From CAYQQJ01 sp964419935 (GTDB taxonomy: Bacteria; Pseudomonadota; Gammaproteobacteria; Pseudomonadales; Cellvibrionaceae): a stretch of 21,676 bases of DNA. The position numbers and the translations under genes were made by a program. The notes below the pieces were generated by a model. The model ran no database searches, was not told the DNA's origin, and worked only from the letters and a program-made list of their open reading frames with translations. The stretch spans positions 1 to 21,676 of the forward strand of contig CAYQQJ010000046.1 in assembly GCA_964419935.1 (NCBI GenBank), given 5' to 3'. Shown piece after piece: positions 6,729 to 13,881 of this stretch (positions within the stretch are counted from its first letter, which is position 1; every line of letters starts with the position of its first letter).

Positions 6729-7499
6729 ATGAAATATATACTATTGAACAGAACAACTAAGCTCGTCGAAATTGCTACGATATTTGGTCTTTTAATCTTA
6801 TCTGGTTGTGCAACCAATAAAACTGATGTACCAATTACCAGTATTCCAAAAGGGGCAACGGATTGGATCATCATGGATCCCCCTTTAAGATCACCAAGGA
6901 TAACCTTTCCAGATCCAGAAACGGGTAAGGATGTAACCAAAGCCTGGGTCCAGCTTAGTAATGAGCAGATACTAAACCTTTTAAGCAATACTCATTCCGA
7001 AATTAGCGTTGGCAAGTTTTCAGAAAATGGAAAAGTCACATACTTAGTCGCAGAAGCAACTGCCGAGAAGGGTACCTATCAGGTAATTATGGACTATACG
7101 CCTTACATTGTGGAAGATGCTGTTGATCCAGCTTCGGGAATGAAAATTGGCGACGCAAGAGTTGGAGTTGGTTTACGGTTGACTGCGAAAGTTACTACAA
7201 GAAAGGCAAATATTAATCTGGGCAGTCTACTTGCTTTAGGTGTAGCTGCTAGCTTGGATCAACTTCAGGGTACAATGTCAGTTGATACAATAGGCATTAG
7301 AATCGCAGGATCAGGCGGTCCAATTCTATCAAATACCACTATTGACGAGACAAGCATTTTAAAAACCTTAGAAGCTTTGGCCGTAATCCAATCGAAAGTT
7401 GCGGATAGCAGCACTCATTTAGATCCTCAGGTAATTTGGGTAAAACCCATCTCTTCTGCATTTAAAAAAGATGATGTTGCTAAGCCGTTAACAAATTAA
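6729..7499 (+). CDS. Cassette-encoded lipoprotein, unknown function
   Basis: 256 aa. Residues 1-26 form a lipoprotein signal peptide (KLVEIATIFGLLILSG) with lipobox LSGC, so Cys27 is the probable lipidated residue. The following TNKTD carries no Asp at +2, which would allow outer-membrane sorting. The mature part has beta-rich segments (KVTYLVAEATAEKGTYQVIMDYTPYIV), a GVGLRLTAKVTTRKANINLG stretch and a C-terminal helix around LKTLEALAVIQSKVAD. Start 6729 is preferred over ATG 6717 because GGAGATGG gives a well-spaced ribosome-binding site for it and the signal peptide fits. The gene occupies a full cassette between attC cores at 6674 and 7591. No domain is recognised. Confidence 0.8.
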   Translation: MKYILLNRTTKLVEIATIFGLLILSGCATNKTDVPITSIPKGATDWIIMDPPLRSPRITFPDPETGKDVTKAWVQLSNEQILNLLSNTHSEISVGKFSENGKVTYLVAEATAEKGTYQVIMDYTPYIVEDAVDPASGMKIGDARVGVGLRLTAKVTTRKANINLGSLLALGVAASLDQLQGTMSVDTIGIRIAGSGGPILSNTTIDETSILKTLEALAVIQSKVADSSTHLDPQVIWVKPISSAFKKDDVAKPLTN

Positions 7500-7513
7500 G
7501 GAGTGCGATCAGC

Positions 7514-7597
7514 GCTTAACAAGGCCAATCACTGCGACAGCTTTTTCGTTGCGGCTTCGCCTCCACTACAAAGCTGCGCGCGTTGGCGGCGTTATGA
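7514..7597 (+). repeat. attC site of the lipoprotein cassette
   Basis: CTTAACAAGGCC at the 5' side, internal CTGCGACAGC and ACTACAAAGCTGCGC elements, and the 3' core GTTATGA at 7591-7597. It is the same type as the attC at 800-883, to which it aligns over most of its length. Confidence 0.87.
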
Positions 7598-7640
7598 AAT
7601 CCGTGAGCCATACATCATCATTAACTAAAGGAATATTTAA

Positions 7641-7958
7641 ATGCCAAAGCTTTACGAATATCTTGGAATTGTTTTATTTTTCTACAGCAACGAACATGAG
7701 CCAATCCATATACATGGGAAACTCGCAGGCCGCGAATCAAAGGCTGAAATTCATCTATTTAACGGCAGAATCACCAAAATCGTTCTAAAAGATAAAGGTC
7801 CAGGTCTAGAGCCAAATAAACGTAAAGAATTTGAAGAGTTTGTTCATGTATACGCTAATGAAATCGTAGAAAAGTGGGTTGACTACTTTGTTAAGAAAAA
7901 ATCAATCGCACCAAAAATTATTACGCAGAAGGTGAAAAATGTCAGCTTTATCCGTTAA
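7641..7958 (+). CDS. DUF4160-family protein
   Basis: 105 aa. The N-terminus has the DUF4160 signature: a short hydrophobic strand (YLGIVLFFYSNEHEPIHIHG) with the EPxHIH-like motif, followed by KAEIHLFNGRI and a C-terminal helix (FEEFVHVYANEIVEKW). DUF4160 genes are typically followed by DUF2442 genes, as here. The pair looks like a toxin-antitoxin or other small two-gene module, but the activity is not established to my knowledge. AAAGGA lies about 9 nt before the ATG. The ORF overlaps the next gene by 20 nt, so the two are translationally coupled. Both lie within one cassette, between attC cores at 7591 and about 8264. Confidence 0.85.
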   Translation: MPKLYEYLGIVLFFYSNEHEPIHIHGKLAGRESKAEIHLFNGRITKIVLKDKGPGLEPNKRKEFEEFVHVYANEIVEKWVDYFVKKKSIAPKIITQKVKNVSFIR

Positions 7959-8190
7959 AAGCGCAAAGCATATAAAGTCTCACATTCTTGATATTGAGTT
8001 CTCCGACGGAGAGCATCGTCTTTTAGACTTTGCACCTTTTATCTTCTCTGCGGGGCACCCTGACTATGATCGTTATAAATCTGAAATGGAGTTTCTTAAT
8101 TTCAAAATCGAAGACGGGAATTTAAATTGGGACGACTATACTATGATTTTTCCGGTTGAGGACCTATATACGGGAAAATTGCTTAAGTAA
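7939..8190 (+). CDS. DUF2442-family protein
   Basis: 83 aa. The DUF2442 features are visible: a strand with DIEFSDGEHRLLDFAPF (the usual V-x-F-x-DG-x-x-x-x-D-x-x-P arrangement), a helix near YDRYKSEMEFLNFKI, and the strand-turn GNLNWDDYTMIFPVEDLY, where family members carry WPNGxDxxP/E-like residues. It starts inside the 3' end of the DUF4160 gene (20-nt overlap), with AAGGTG upstream as a ribosome-binding site. It ends just before the attC-like sequence near 8196. It is probably the partner of DUF4160, and its role as antitoxin or DNA-binding subunit is inference. Confidence 0.85.
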   Translation: MSALSVKSAKHIKSHILDIEFSDGEHRLLDFAPFIFSAGHPDYDRYKSEMEFLNFKIEDGNLNWDDYTMIFPVEDLYTGKLLK

Positions 8191-8195
8191 TAATT

Positions 8196-8270
8196 CATAA
8201 CAATCAGCACCAGTGCGCGCCCTACGGACGCAGGACGGCTTTTAAATTTCGCGCTTGTTGTGAGCGCTAC
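8196..8270 (+). repeat. Degenerate terminal attC-like site
   Basis: CATAACAATCAGCAC directly follows the DUF2442 stop, and GGACGCAGGACGGC gives the usual central element. The 3' end reads GTGAGCGCTACGAG, so the expected GTT core is GCT. Inverted symmetry between the arms is weak. It looks like the decayed last attC of the array; nothing attC-like occurs to its right. Confidence 0.5.
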
Positions 8271-8345
8271 GAGAAGTTTATCGCAACGCGCGTGCGGTAT
8301 TACAAGCAAACGCCCGTGGCGAAGTTCCAAGACTCCCGGAATCAA

Positions 8346-8576
8346 TCAGGAGACACAGGTGTCTTTTTCTAATTTGCAGACACGGTTCTGGGTCAACAGC
8401 GCACCTTTGTACAGCTGGTGCCATCTTTCACAGACTTCATGGTTGGTCCACTGCAGAGCCTTGGCCTTGTTGATGTGCAGCACCAGGTGATGGTGATTGG
8501 ACATGACCGCATAGGCGCAGACGCCAATCGCAAGTATCTCTGCGAGCGCCAGAACGCGGGCGACCTCCCTTGCCAT
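8346..8576 (-). pseudogene. Truncated REP-associated / IS200-like transposase (RayT-type) fragment
   Basis: This 76-codon frame retains the central catalytic region of the Y1 family: CAYAVMSNHHHLVLHIN, where the HxH pair coordinates metal, followed by TNHEVCERWHQLYKG. The N-terminus before LAEILAIGV is missing or shifted, and the C-terminal half normally carrying the nucleophilic Tyr is gone, replaced by a stop after KLEKDTCVS. Full-length relatives are several times longer. It is almost certainly non-functional. It sits between the end of the cassette array and the toxin-antitoxin module, pointing left. Confidence 0.72.
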
Positions 8577-8620
8577 TTTTGCAGCCTAGAAGTACACTTT
8601 AACGTACAGCTTGACGTACA
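8570..8620 (+). promoter_or_regulatory. Promoter and repeated GTACA operator of the toxin-antitoxin module
   Basis: A sigma70-like promoter can be drawn: TTGCCA at 8570-8575, a 17-bp spacer and TACACT at 8593-8598. GTACA occurs at 8592, 8604 and 8616, exactly 12 bp apart, overlapping the -10 and the presumed start of the transcript. YefM-YoeB operators are known to contain TGTACA-type core motifs bound by the antitoxin. The spacing of about one helical turn fits cooperative binding of antitoxin dimers for autoregulation; this is an inference. Confidence 0.6.
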
Positions 8621-8631
8621 AAGGTGATCCC

Positions 8632-8910
8632 ATGTCAAGAGTTCGCGTTGATGAAGATATCCGCCCCCTGTCTGAGTTTCGGGCTAGCGTTGCCACATTC
8701 GTAAAGCAGATCCATGAAACCCGCCGCCCTATGGTATTAACCCAGAGGGGACGTGGAGTTGCAGTATTAGTGGACGTTCAGGAATATGAGGGAACGCAAG
8801 AGCGCCTGGAACTGCTGGAGGAGGTCTACAAAGCCGAAGAGCAGATAGCCAATGGAGAAGGTGTTTCGCATAAAGACGCAAAATCACGAGTTCTGAGCAG
8901 GCTGGCGTAA
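8632..8910 (+). CDS. Phd/YefM-family antitoxin
   Basis: 92 aa. The N-terminal half has the Phd/YefM DNA-binding fold: an initial strand (VDEDIRPLSEFRAS), a helix with ATFVKQIHETRRPMVLTQRG, and GVAVLVDVQEYE, the conserved core after the RG turn. The C-terminal part (LELLEEVYKAEEQIANGEG plus a basic tail) is the disordered toxin-binding region typical of the family. AAGGTGA lies upstream of ATG 8632. It should repress its own promoter through the GTACA repeats and neutralise the toxin encoded immediately downstream. The antitoxin ends GCGTAA where the toxin coding sequence begins. Confidence 0.9.
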   Translation: MSRVRVDEDIRPLSEFRASVATFVKQIHETRRPMVLTQRGRGVAVLVDVQEYEGTQERLELLEEVYKAEEQIANGEGVSHKDAKSRVLSRLA

Positions 8911-8936
8911 CGAGGATCGTTTGGTCTCCGCTTGCC

Positions 8937-9212
8937 TTGGAGCGTGTTGAGGATATCGCCCAGTATATAGCGGAAGATAAGCCCAGCGCTGCGGTTGAGT
9001 GGGTTAATGGCATATTTGACACCGTGGAGCGGCTGGCTGACTTCCCTGAAAGTGGACGCATCGTTCCTGAGGTTAGAAGTCGTCGCATTAGGGAGGTGAT
9101 ATTTGGAACGTATCGGATTATTTATAGCGTCAGAGAACAGATTGACATTCTGACGGTACGGCGCAGCAGTCAGTTACTGAGGATGTCTGAGCGTGGTGAC
9201 GACGAAACATAA
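8937..9212 (+). CDS. RelE/ParE-family toxin, start codon uncertain
   Basis: The conserved reading frame begins before any normal start codon. From 8907 it reads V-T-R-I-V-W-S-P-L-A-L-E-R, which matches the usual ParE opening (first strand, then LERVEDIAQYIAEDKPSAA), but the first codon is GTA. The first standard in-frame start is TTG 8937, used for these coordinates; it would drop the first beta strand and give 91 aa. Family features follow: FPESGRIVPEV, the RIREVIFGTYRIIY strand and the DILTVRRS C-terminal strand. ParE proteins poison gyrase and RelE proteins cleave mRNA; this one is more ParE-like. The toxin may be weakened or dead at the initiation step. Confidence 0.82.
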   Translation: MERVEDIAQYIAEDKPSAAVEWVNGIFDTVERLADFPESGRIVPEVRSRRIREVIFGTYRIIYSVREQIDILTVRRSSQLLRMSERGDDET

Positions 9213-9270
9213 CCAAGCCATTAAATTCGCTCCCTATGCTTTCTAAGGCTGCCACATCCAAAGCGAGCAC

Positions 9271-9297
9271 GGGCCGGTAGCGGTGAGCTACCGGCCC
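9271..9297. terminator. Strong palindrome between convergent genes, possible bidirectional terminator
   Basis: A perfect 11-bp stem, GGGCCGGTAGC paired with GCTACCGGCCC, around the loop GGTGA. It lies between the toxin stop (9212) and the convergent gene's stop (9312), where a shared terminator is expected. Neither side has a clean U-run, so it may stop transcription inefficiently or protect mRNA 3' ends. Confidence 0.55.
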
Positions 9298-9311
9298 CTG
9301 TGAAAAACCAC

Positions 9312-9782
9312 TCAGTTGCGTAAACCCGCCGCCTGCGTCGCCAGCGCCGCGCACTCTTCGTCGAACTCCGAGGATGCGCCTGAAACACCTATGCCTCCCA
9401 GAGGATTGCCGTCGGGAGAGAGGATCGGAAGTCCACCCTGAATGGTGGCGATCTTGGGGGCATTGGGTATGCCCCATTCTGCGGTGGTGGCGGTGGGGAC
9501 CCGGTAATAGGCCGAAGACAGCGCCTTCCAGCGCGCGACTGCTCCCACGGCGGGCGCGGTACCATCCAATTGGGTGAAGCTTAGCAACAGGCCGCTCTGA
9601 TCATAGATGGCAATTGCAATGTCATGGTTTGCCTTCTGCGCGTGCTCTATGCATCGTGCGTTCATTTTATTGATGTGGTTTAGTTGCAATGCCGTTACGT
9701 CGGTCTCCGCATAGGCGGGGGCGAGAAGTGCAGTGGCCACCAGTGCGATCACCAAGGTTTTAGGCAGGCGGTACGTTGGCAT
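9312..9782 (-). CDS. Secreted GlcG/HbpS-family (DUF336) protein
   Basis: 156 aa. Residues 1-25 form a Sec signal peptide (LVIALVATALLAPAYA, cleavage after AYA). The mature part is a single GlcG/HbpS domain: helix LQLNHINKMNARCIEHAQKAN, strand IAIAIYDQSGLLLSFTQLDG, and the closing GGLPILSPDGNPLGGIGVSGASSEFDEECAALA typical of the family. HbpS-type proteins bind haem or cobalamin; no catalytic residues can be assigned. GGAGGA lies 8 nt before the ATG. It is the second gene of a minus-strand pair, 51 bp after the cytochrome/sugar dehydrogenase gene. Both products are exported, so it may assist or protect the periplasmic haem/PQQ enzyme; this is inference. Confidence 0.87.
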   Translation of the reverse strand: MPTYRLPKTLVIALVATALLAPAYAETDVTALQLNHINKMNARCIEHAQKANHDIAIAIYDQSGLLLSFTQLDGTAPAVGAVARWKALSSAYYRVPTATTAEWGIPNAPKIATIQGGLPILSPDGNPLGGIGVSGASSEFDEECAALATQAAGLRN

Positions 9783-9833
9783 AAGACTATCCTCCAGAGT
9801 ATTGTCGATTGAAAAAAGGTTGCATTGGTTTAG

Positions 9834-11333
9834 CTAGAGTTTGCGCTCCTCAAGCGCGCTGAGTCGCAGAAGCTGCCCCGGTGAATCCGTAACAATGTAG
9901 ATGGAGCCGTCCGGGGCGACGACGGATTCGTAGGGGCGGCCGGCAAAAGTGACGAGGGTTTCCTGGTGCTGCACCCGATTTCCGTCCAGCGTAAGCAGTC
10001 TCAGCTCTTTCCGCGCCAGGGCGGTGACCAGGAGCTTGTTGTTCCACAGAGGGAATTCACTCCCTTGATAAAAGGCCAGGCCCGACACACCTATGGATGG
10101 TCGCCAGTAAAGGACCGGTTGTTCAACACCATCCAACCGCGTGTGAGGCGTTAAGAGCGTACCGTCGTAATTAATCCCATAGGACGCGACAGACCAGCCG
10201 TAGTCACCTGCGGATTTCAGGATGTTGAGTTCATCGCCACCGCGCGGGCCATGCTCCGCGGCCCAAAGCTGCCCAGTCGTGGGGTGGAGGGCGACGCCCT
10301 GGGAATTCCGGTGACCCAGACTAAAAATGGACGGCAAGGCGCCGGGTGTTTCGCGAAACGGATTGTCGGCGGGAATGCGGCCATCCGGGTGCACACGATG
10401 AAACTTGCCGAAGGGCCGGAAGGGTTCGCGGGCCTGTTCACGCGCTCCTCTGTCGCCAACGGAGATGTACAGGTACCCCTGGGTGTCGAACGCCAGGCGG
10501 CCGCCGTAGTGCCAAAAGTTCTCGCTGTAATGCTCGGCGGCAGCCTCGTACACAACTTCCTGTTCGGTCCAGCGGTGATTCTTGATCTTGCCGCGCACCA
10601 CACGAGTCATACCCAGCGGTTCTTCCGAACCCGCTGAATTGATGGGATGGCTGTAACTGAGGTAGATCCAGCCATTGTTCGGGTAATCCGGGTCCAGCGC
10701 TATGTCGAACAGTCCTCCCTGGTTAAATTTAGCCGGGTTGACCAGCACCTCCGGTGTGCCCGCAACAGGCTTCTCCATAAGCTTGCCGTCTCTAATCACG
10801 CGCAACCGGCCCACACGCTCGGTGACAAGAATGGTTTTGGAGTCGGGGAAGGCGACTGCCCAGGGCGTGTCCAGATTGTCTGCAACAACGTCCAGTTTCA
10901 CCAAGTAGTCGAGGGTCGAGACTTCGCCTGGTGCAGAATCAAACTGAGGTTCCTCAGCGGCGGTATCCGTCTGGTCGGAGTCAGTTTGCGTTTCAGGACT
11001 CTCAACCATGGTGCGCGTGGGCACATACTGAGCAATGGCGGCTAGTTGCGCTTCGTTCAGCGTATTCGCGAAGCTAGGCATACCCTTGGAGGCAATACCA
11101 TTCTTGGCGATGCGGATGACATCTCCCTCCTGGCCGCCATAAACGTAAGTGTCGGGTGAAAGTGCAGGGCCCAGGCCGGTGCCTTGAAAGTGCGTTCCAT
11201 GGCAGGAGGCGCAGTTTTGTTCGTAAAGCTGCCGACCATTGGGTTCGTCTGCCTTGAGCCCCTGGGGGACGATCAGGCAAGAGGTAATGAGGAGGCAGTG
11301 CCTTATAATGGAAATGCGGTTCAATTGTTTCAT
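9834..11333 (-). CDS. Secreted cytochrome c / PQQ-type soluble aldose dehydrogenase fusion
   Basis: 499 aa. Residues 1-28 form a signal peptide. Residues 30-106 form a class I cytochrome c with CASCH at 41-45 and probable axial Met85 in GMPSF. Residues 110-140 are an acidic linker. From about 145 to the end is a GSDH/YliI-type six-bladed propeller, with DTPWAVAFPDSKTILVTERVG, GGLFDIALDPDYPNNGWIY, WHYGGRLAFDTQGYLYISVGDRG, LGHRNSQGVALHP and AAEHGPRGGDELN. Soluble glucose dehydrogenases of this family oxidise aldoses with PQQ and Ca2+. The N-terminal haem would carry the electrons away, making a self-contained periplasmic quinohaemoprotein. AGGAG precedes the ATG. No PQQ synthesis genes are in view. 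The substrate is unknown. Confidence 0.9.
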   Translation of the reverse strand: MKQLNRISIIRHCLLITSCLIVPQGLKADEPNGRQLYEQNCASCHGTHFQGTGLGPALSPDTYVYGGQEGDVIRIAKNGIASKGMPSFANTLNEAQLAAIAQYVPTRTMVESPETQTDSDQTDTAAEEPQFDSAPGEVSTLDYLVKLDVVADNLDTPWAVAFPDSKTILVTERVGRLRVIRDGKLMEKPVAGTPEVLVNPAKFNQGGLFDIALDPDYPNNGWIYLSYSHPINSAGSEEPLGMTRVVRGKIKNHRWTEQEVVYEAAAEHYSENFWHYGGRLAFDTQGYLYISVGDRGAREQAREPFRPFGKFHRVHPDGRIPADNPFRETPGALPSIFSLGHRNSQGVALHPTTGQLWAAEHGPRGGDELNILKSAGDYGWSVASYGINYDGTLLTPHTRLDGVEQPVLYWRPSIGVSGLAFYQGSEFPLWNNKLLVTALARKELRLLTLDGNRVQHQETLVTFAGRPYESVVAPDGSIYIVTDSPGQLLRLSALEERKL

Positions 11334-11509
11334 TCGCGGCTCCTACGCAAGAACAAGGTAGTTGCGGTACGCGAATGATTAGACGCTTGTTCGGGTTTTA
11401 TGTGGATGTAGGCGATCTATAGGTTTTGTATAGTTTTGCTAAACCCGCGCGGCTCATGGTTTTTTGTTGATTTGTGAGGACTGATTGTTAAGATCCTTGC
11501 TTCGGAGAT
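11334..11509. promoter_or_regulatory. Divergent intergenic region between dehydrogenase operon and regulator
   Basis: 176 bp between two divergent genes, AT-rich compared with its neighbours. On the plus strand TTGATT near 11467 with TAAGAT about 16 bp later is a weak promoter candidate. GGAG at 11504-11507 sits close to the regulator's ATG. On the minus strand AGGAG is well spaced before the dehydrogenase ATG, with A/T-rich blocks (TATAGTTTTGC, read on plus) further upstream. It would be the natural operator of the neighbouring winged-helix protein. No clear operator repeat was found. Confidence 0.4.
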
Positions 11510-13798
11510 ATGGAACGGGAGCATTCATTGACGCAGCCAGAAGACGTCTCACATAGCCAGGACCCGGGGCACCGGTTCAGAGCCTCTGAATCCTTCCACC
11601 TGAAGGAAGCGGTGATCGCCCCCTCACTGAACCGCATTGAGGTTGGGGCAACCGAACATCAAATAGAACCCAAGGTGATGAAGGTTCTGCTCGCCCTTTG
11701 TGCCCGCCCGGGCCATGTTGTGTACCGAGACCAGATCCTGCAACAGGTGTGGGGCCATACCGCTGACGACTATTTGCTCAACCGCGCCATTTCCGAGCTG
11801 CGTAGGATATTTGGCGATAGCGCTCAAAGCCCCGCCTATATCGAAACCATTCGCAAAACCGGTTATCGTCTGGTGGCACCCATCAGGCCAGTGGCCTCTG
11901 CAGCCCCAGTGGCCTCAGCAGTGCCGGGAGGCCCACCCCCGCAGGAACCCGCCGAGCCAGAGCGCCTGCAACCGGAACAACAGCCGAATGAGGCGCCCGA
12001 TGCATCCGGGGGCTCGGTTCGAAAGCTGCACACCATAACGGGTGCGGTTGGTGTGGTGGCGGCCTGTGCCGCTCTGGCGCTTGTGCTTGCGCAAACCGGG
12101 TGGCTGGCAGCTCCCCAGGCATTTTCGATCAACCATTTCCAAGCCTACCCCGCCACCCACTCCCCCGGTCGCGAATATGACGCAGCGCTGTCTCCCGATG
12201 GCTCCCGTATCGCCTATGTGGCGGATGAGCCGGGGAAACCGCCGACGGTCATGGTCAAAATGCTGCAGGGTGAACAGCAGTTGCCCTTGTCCCAGGGCGA
12301 GGGGGATGCGAGTAGTCCTGAGTGGATGCCGGATGGCCGGGGGATTGTCTACCTCAAGCTGGCGGCGCCCAATCTACGTTTTGTTCGGGTGTCCCCCTTG
12401 GGGGGACCGGGGCAAACGCTCGATGTGGATGCGCAGGCATTTGGCGTACGGGGCATGAGCATCGCCAATGACGGCGACAGGCTGGCCTACGCAAAGCGCA
12501 GCGCACCGGAGGCGCCATACCAACTGTGGCTGTACTCCATCGCCAGCGGCGAAAGAACGCGGTTGACCGAACCCGCGTCGGGTTCACTCGGTGACATAGA
12601 CCCACTGTTCGCACCCGATGGCAAGGCCATCGTCTTTGTGCGTGGCAGTGACGAGGTCACCAAAGACATTTACCGGCTCGACCTGGCCAGCAAAACCCTT
12701 ACGCGGCTGACTTTCGACAACCGCAAGATCAACGGCTTGGCCTGGTCCCCCGATGGCGCTCAACTCCTATTCACCTCAACACGCTCTGGCCTCTATCGGC
12801 TCTGGTCAATCGCACGGAACGGCGGAGAACCGCAGCCGCTCGCGTTGGGCTGGGAGACAGTGCAGCGCCCAACCACGGCCTTAGGCGTTGACGCCCTTGT
12901 ATTTGAAGACTGGCAGCACACGGCCAAACTCATGTCACTGAATTTAACGGGTAATACAGCCGTCCAACCAACGCCCCTTAAAATGTCACGCCGTTGGGAC
13001 TCCAATCCCAGCATCGCCCCCAACGGCAAAATCCTGGTGTTCGCCTCCAATCGCACCGGGCCCTTCGGAATTTGGCGGAGCGAGCTGGACAGCGAGGTCG
13101 CCCGTAAATGGGCCACTCTCGACGGCGCATTCATCGACAATCCCACATGGTCGCCCGATGGCAACCGAATTGTTTTCGATGCAAGTCCTCACGGCGTTTC
13201 GCAGCTCTACCTACTGGAAGAGGACTCTTCCATTCCACAACCGCTGCCCCTGGGCGACTCAGACAACCGCAATCCCGCATGGTCCCGGGACGGCGAATGG
13301 ATTTATTTCGAATCAAACCGCAGTGGCGCCTGGCGAATTTACGGGTGGCGGGAAAAGACGGACGAGATAAGACCGGTAGCTGTACCCGCCGGAAAGAATC
13401 CACAGGAATCTGTCGATGGCCAATGGCTGCTATTCGCCTCGGACGACGGTATTCGGCGCTGCCACAAAGCAACCTGTTTTGCGGAATCCAACAAGGCAGG
13501 TGCTGCTGATTCGAGTAAGTATGAGCTGCTGGTTCCGGGCGTTCAGGAACAGGATGCTTACAATTGGGTGCCGGCGCACGAGGGCATCTACTTTATTCAC
13601 CGACCAGCAGATAAAGACAGCGCGCCGGAGGTGGCTTTTTTTCATTATGCTGATCGCACTACCCGAACCATCAGCACGCTCACCCAGGATTTCCACGGCT
13701 GGGGCATGACCCTTGCTCCCGACGAATCCCGCCTGTACTTCACAGAGATGACTGAACAGGGTTCGGATATTAAGGTGGCACGGCCACCTGTTGAATAG
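11510..13798 (+). CDS. CadC/ToxR-type winged-helix regulator with TM helix and periplasmic TolB-like propeller
   Basis: 762 aa. Residues about 30-125 form an OmpR/ToxR-class winged helix (IEPKVMKVLLALCARPGHVV, DYLLNRAISELRRIFGD, YIETIRKTGYRLVAP). Residues 126-170 are a Pro/Ala/Glu-rich linker. Residues about 175-195 form one TM helix. From about 215 on is a periplasmic beta-propeller of PD40-type repeats (LSPDGSRIAYVA, WMPDGRGIVY, FAPDGKAIVFVR, WSPDGAQLLFTS, WSPDGNRIVFDA, WSRDGEWIYFES, LAPDESRLYFTE). Such proteins bind promoter DNA while tethered to the inner membrane, with the periplasmic domain as presumed sensor. It is divergent from the dehydrogenase/GlcG pair and may control it; no experimental target is implied. 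ATG 11510 has GGAG only about 2 nt away, a tight spacing. Confidence 0.88.
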   Translation: MEREHSLTQPEDVSHSQDPGHRFRASESFHLKEAVIAPSLNRIEVGATEHQIEPKVMKVLLALCARPGHVVYRDQILQQVWGHTADDYLLNRAISELRRIFGDSAQSPAYIETIRKTGYRLVAPIRPVASAAPVASAVPGGPPPQEPAEPERLQPEQQPNEAPDASGGSVRKLHTITGAVGVVAACAALALVLAQTGWLAAPQAFSINHFQAYPATHSPGREYDAALSPDGSRIAYVADEPGKPPTVMVKMLQGEQQLPLSQGEGDASSPEWMPDGRGIVYLKLAAPNLRFVRVSPLGGPGQTLDVDAQAFGVRGMSIANDGDRLAYAKRSAPEAPYQLWLYSIASGERTRLTEPASGSLGDIDPLFAPDGKAIVFVRGSDEVTKDIYRLDLASKTLTRLTFDNRKINGLAWSPDGAQLLFTSTRSGLYRLWSIARNGGEPQPLALGWETVQRPTTALGVDALVFEDWQHTAKLMSLNLTGNTAVQPTPLKMSRRWDSNPSIAPNGKILVFASNRTGPFGIWRSELDSEVARKWATLDGAFIDNPTWSPDGNRIVFDASPHGVSQLYLLEEDSSIPQPLPLGDSDNRNPAWSRDGEWIYFESNRSGAWRIYGWREKTDEIRPVAVPAGKNPQESVDGQWLLFASDDGIRRCHKATCFAESNKAGAADSSKYELLVPGVQEQDAYNWVPAHEGIYFIHRPADKDSAPEVAFFHYADRTTRTISTLTQDFHGWGMTLAPDESRLYFTEMTEQGSDIKVARPPVE

Positions 13799-13881
13799 GC
13801 AGCTTAAATGTCTGAGGAGCCGAGCTAGTCGGCTAACTATCGCGAGCGAGGTAAATCAATACGCATCTGTAGGAGGAAATC

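Noticed and set aside
8136..8345. Minus-strand ORF between the last attC and the RayT fragment
   Set aside because: It overlaps the DUF2442 gene and the attC, with no domain and no ribosome-binding site.
10251..11045. Plus-strand ORFs of 128-132 aa opposite the dehydrogenase gene
   Set aside because: They are GC-rich shadow frames of a clearly coding minus-strand gene with no motifs of their own.
13818..13834. AGCCGA/TCGGCT stem after the propeller regulator as terminator
   Set aside because: Only a 6-bp stem with no U-run; not listed as a terminator.
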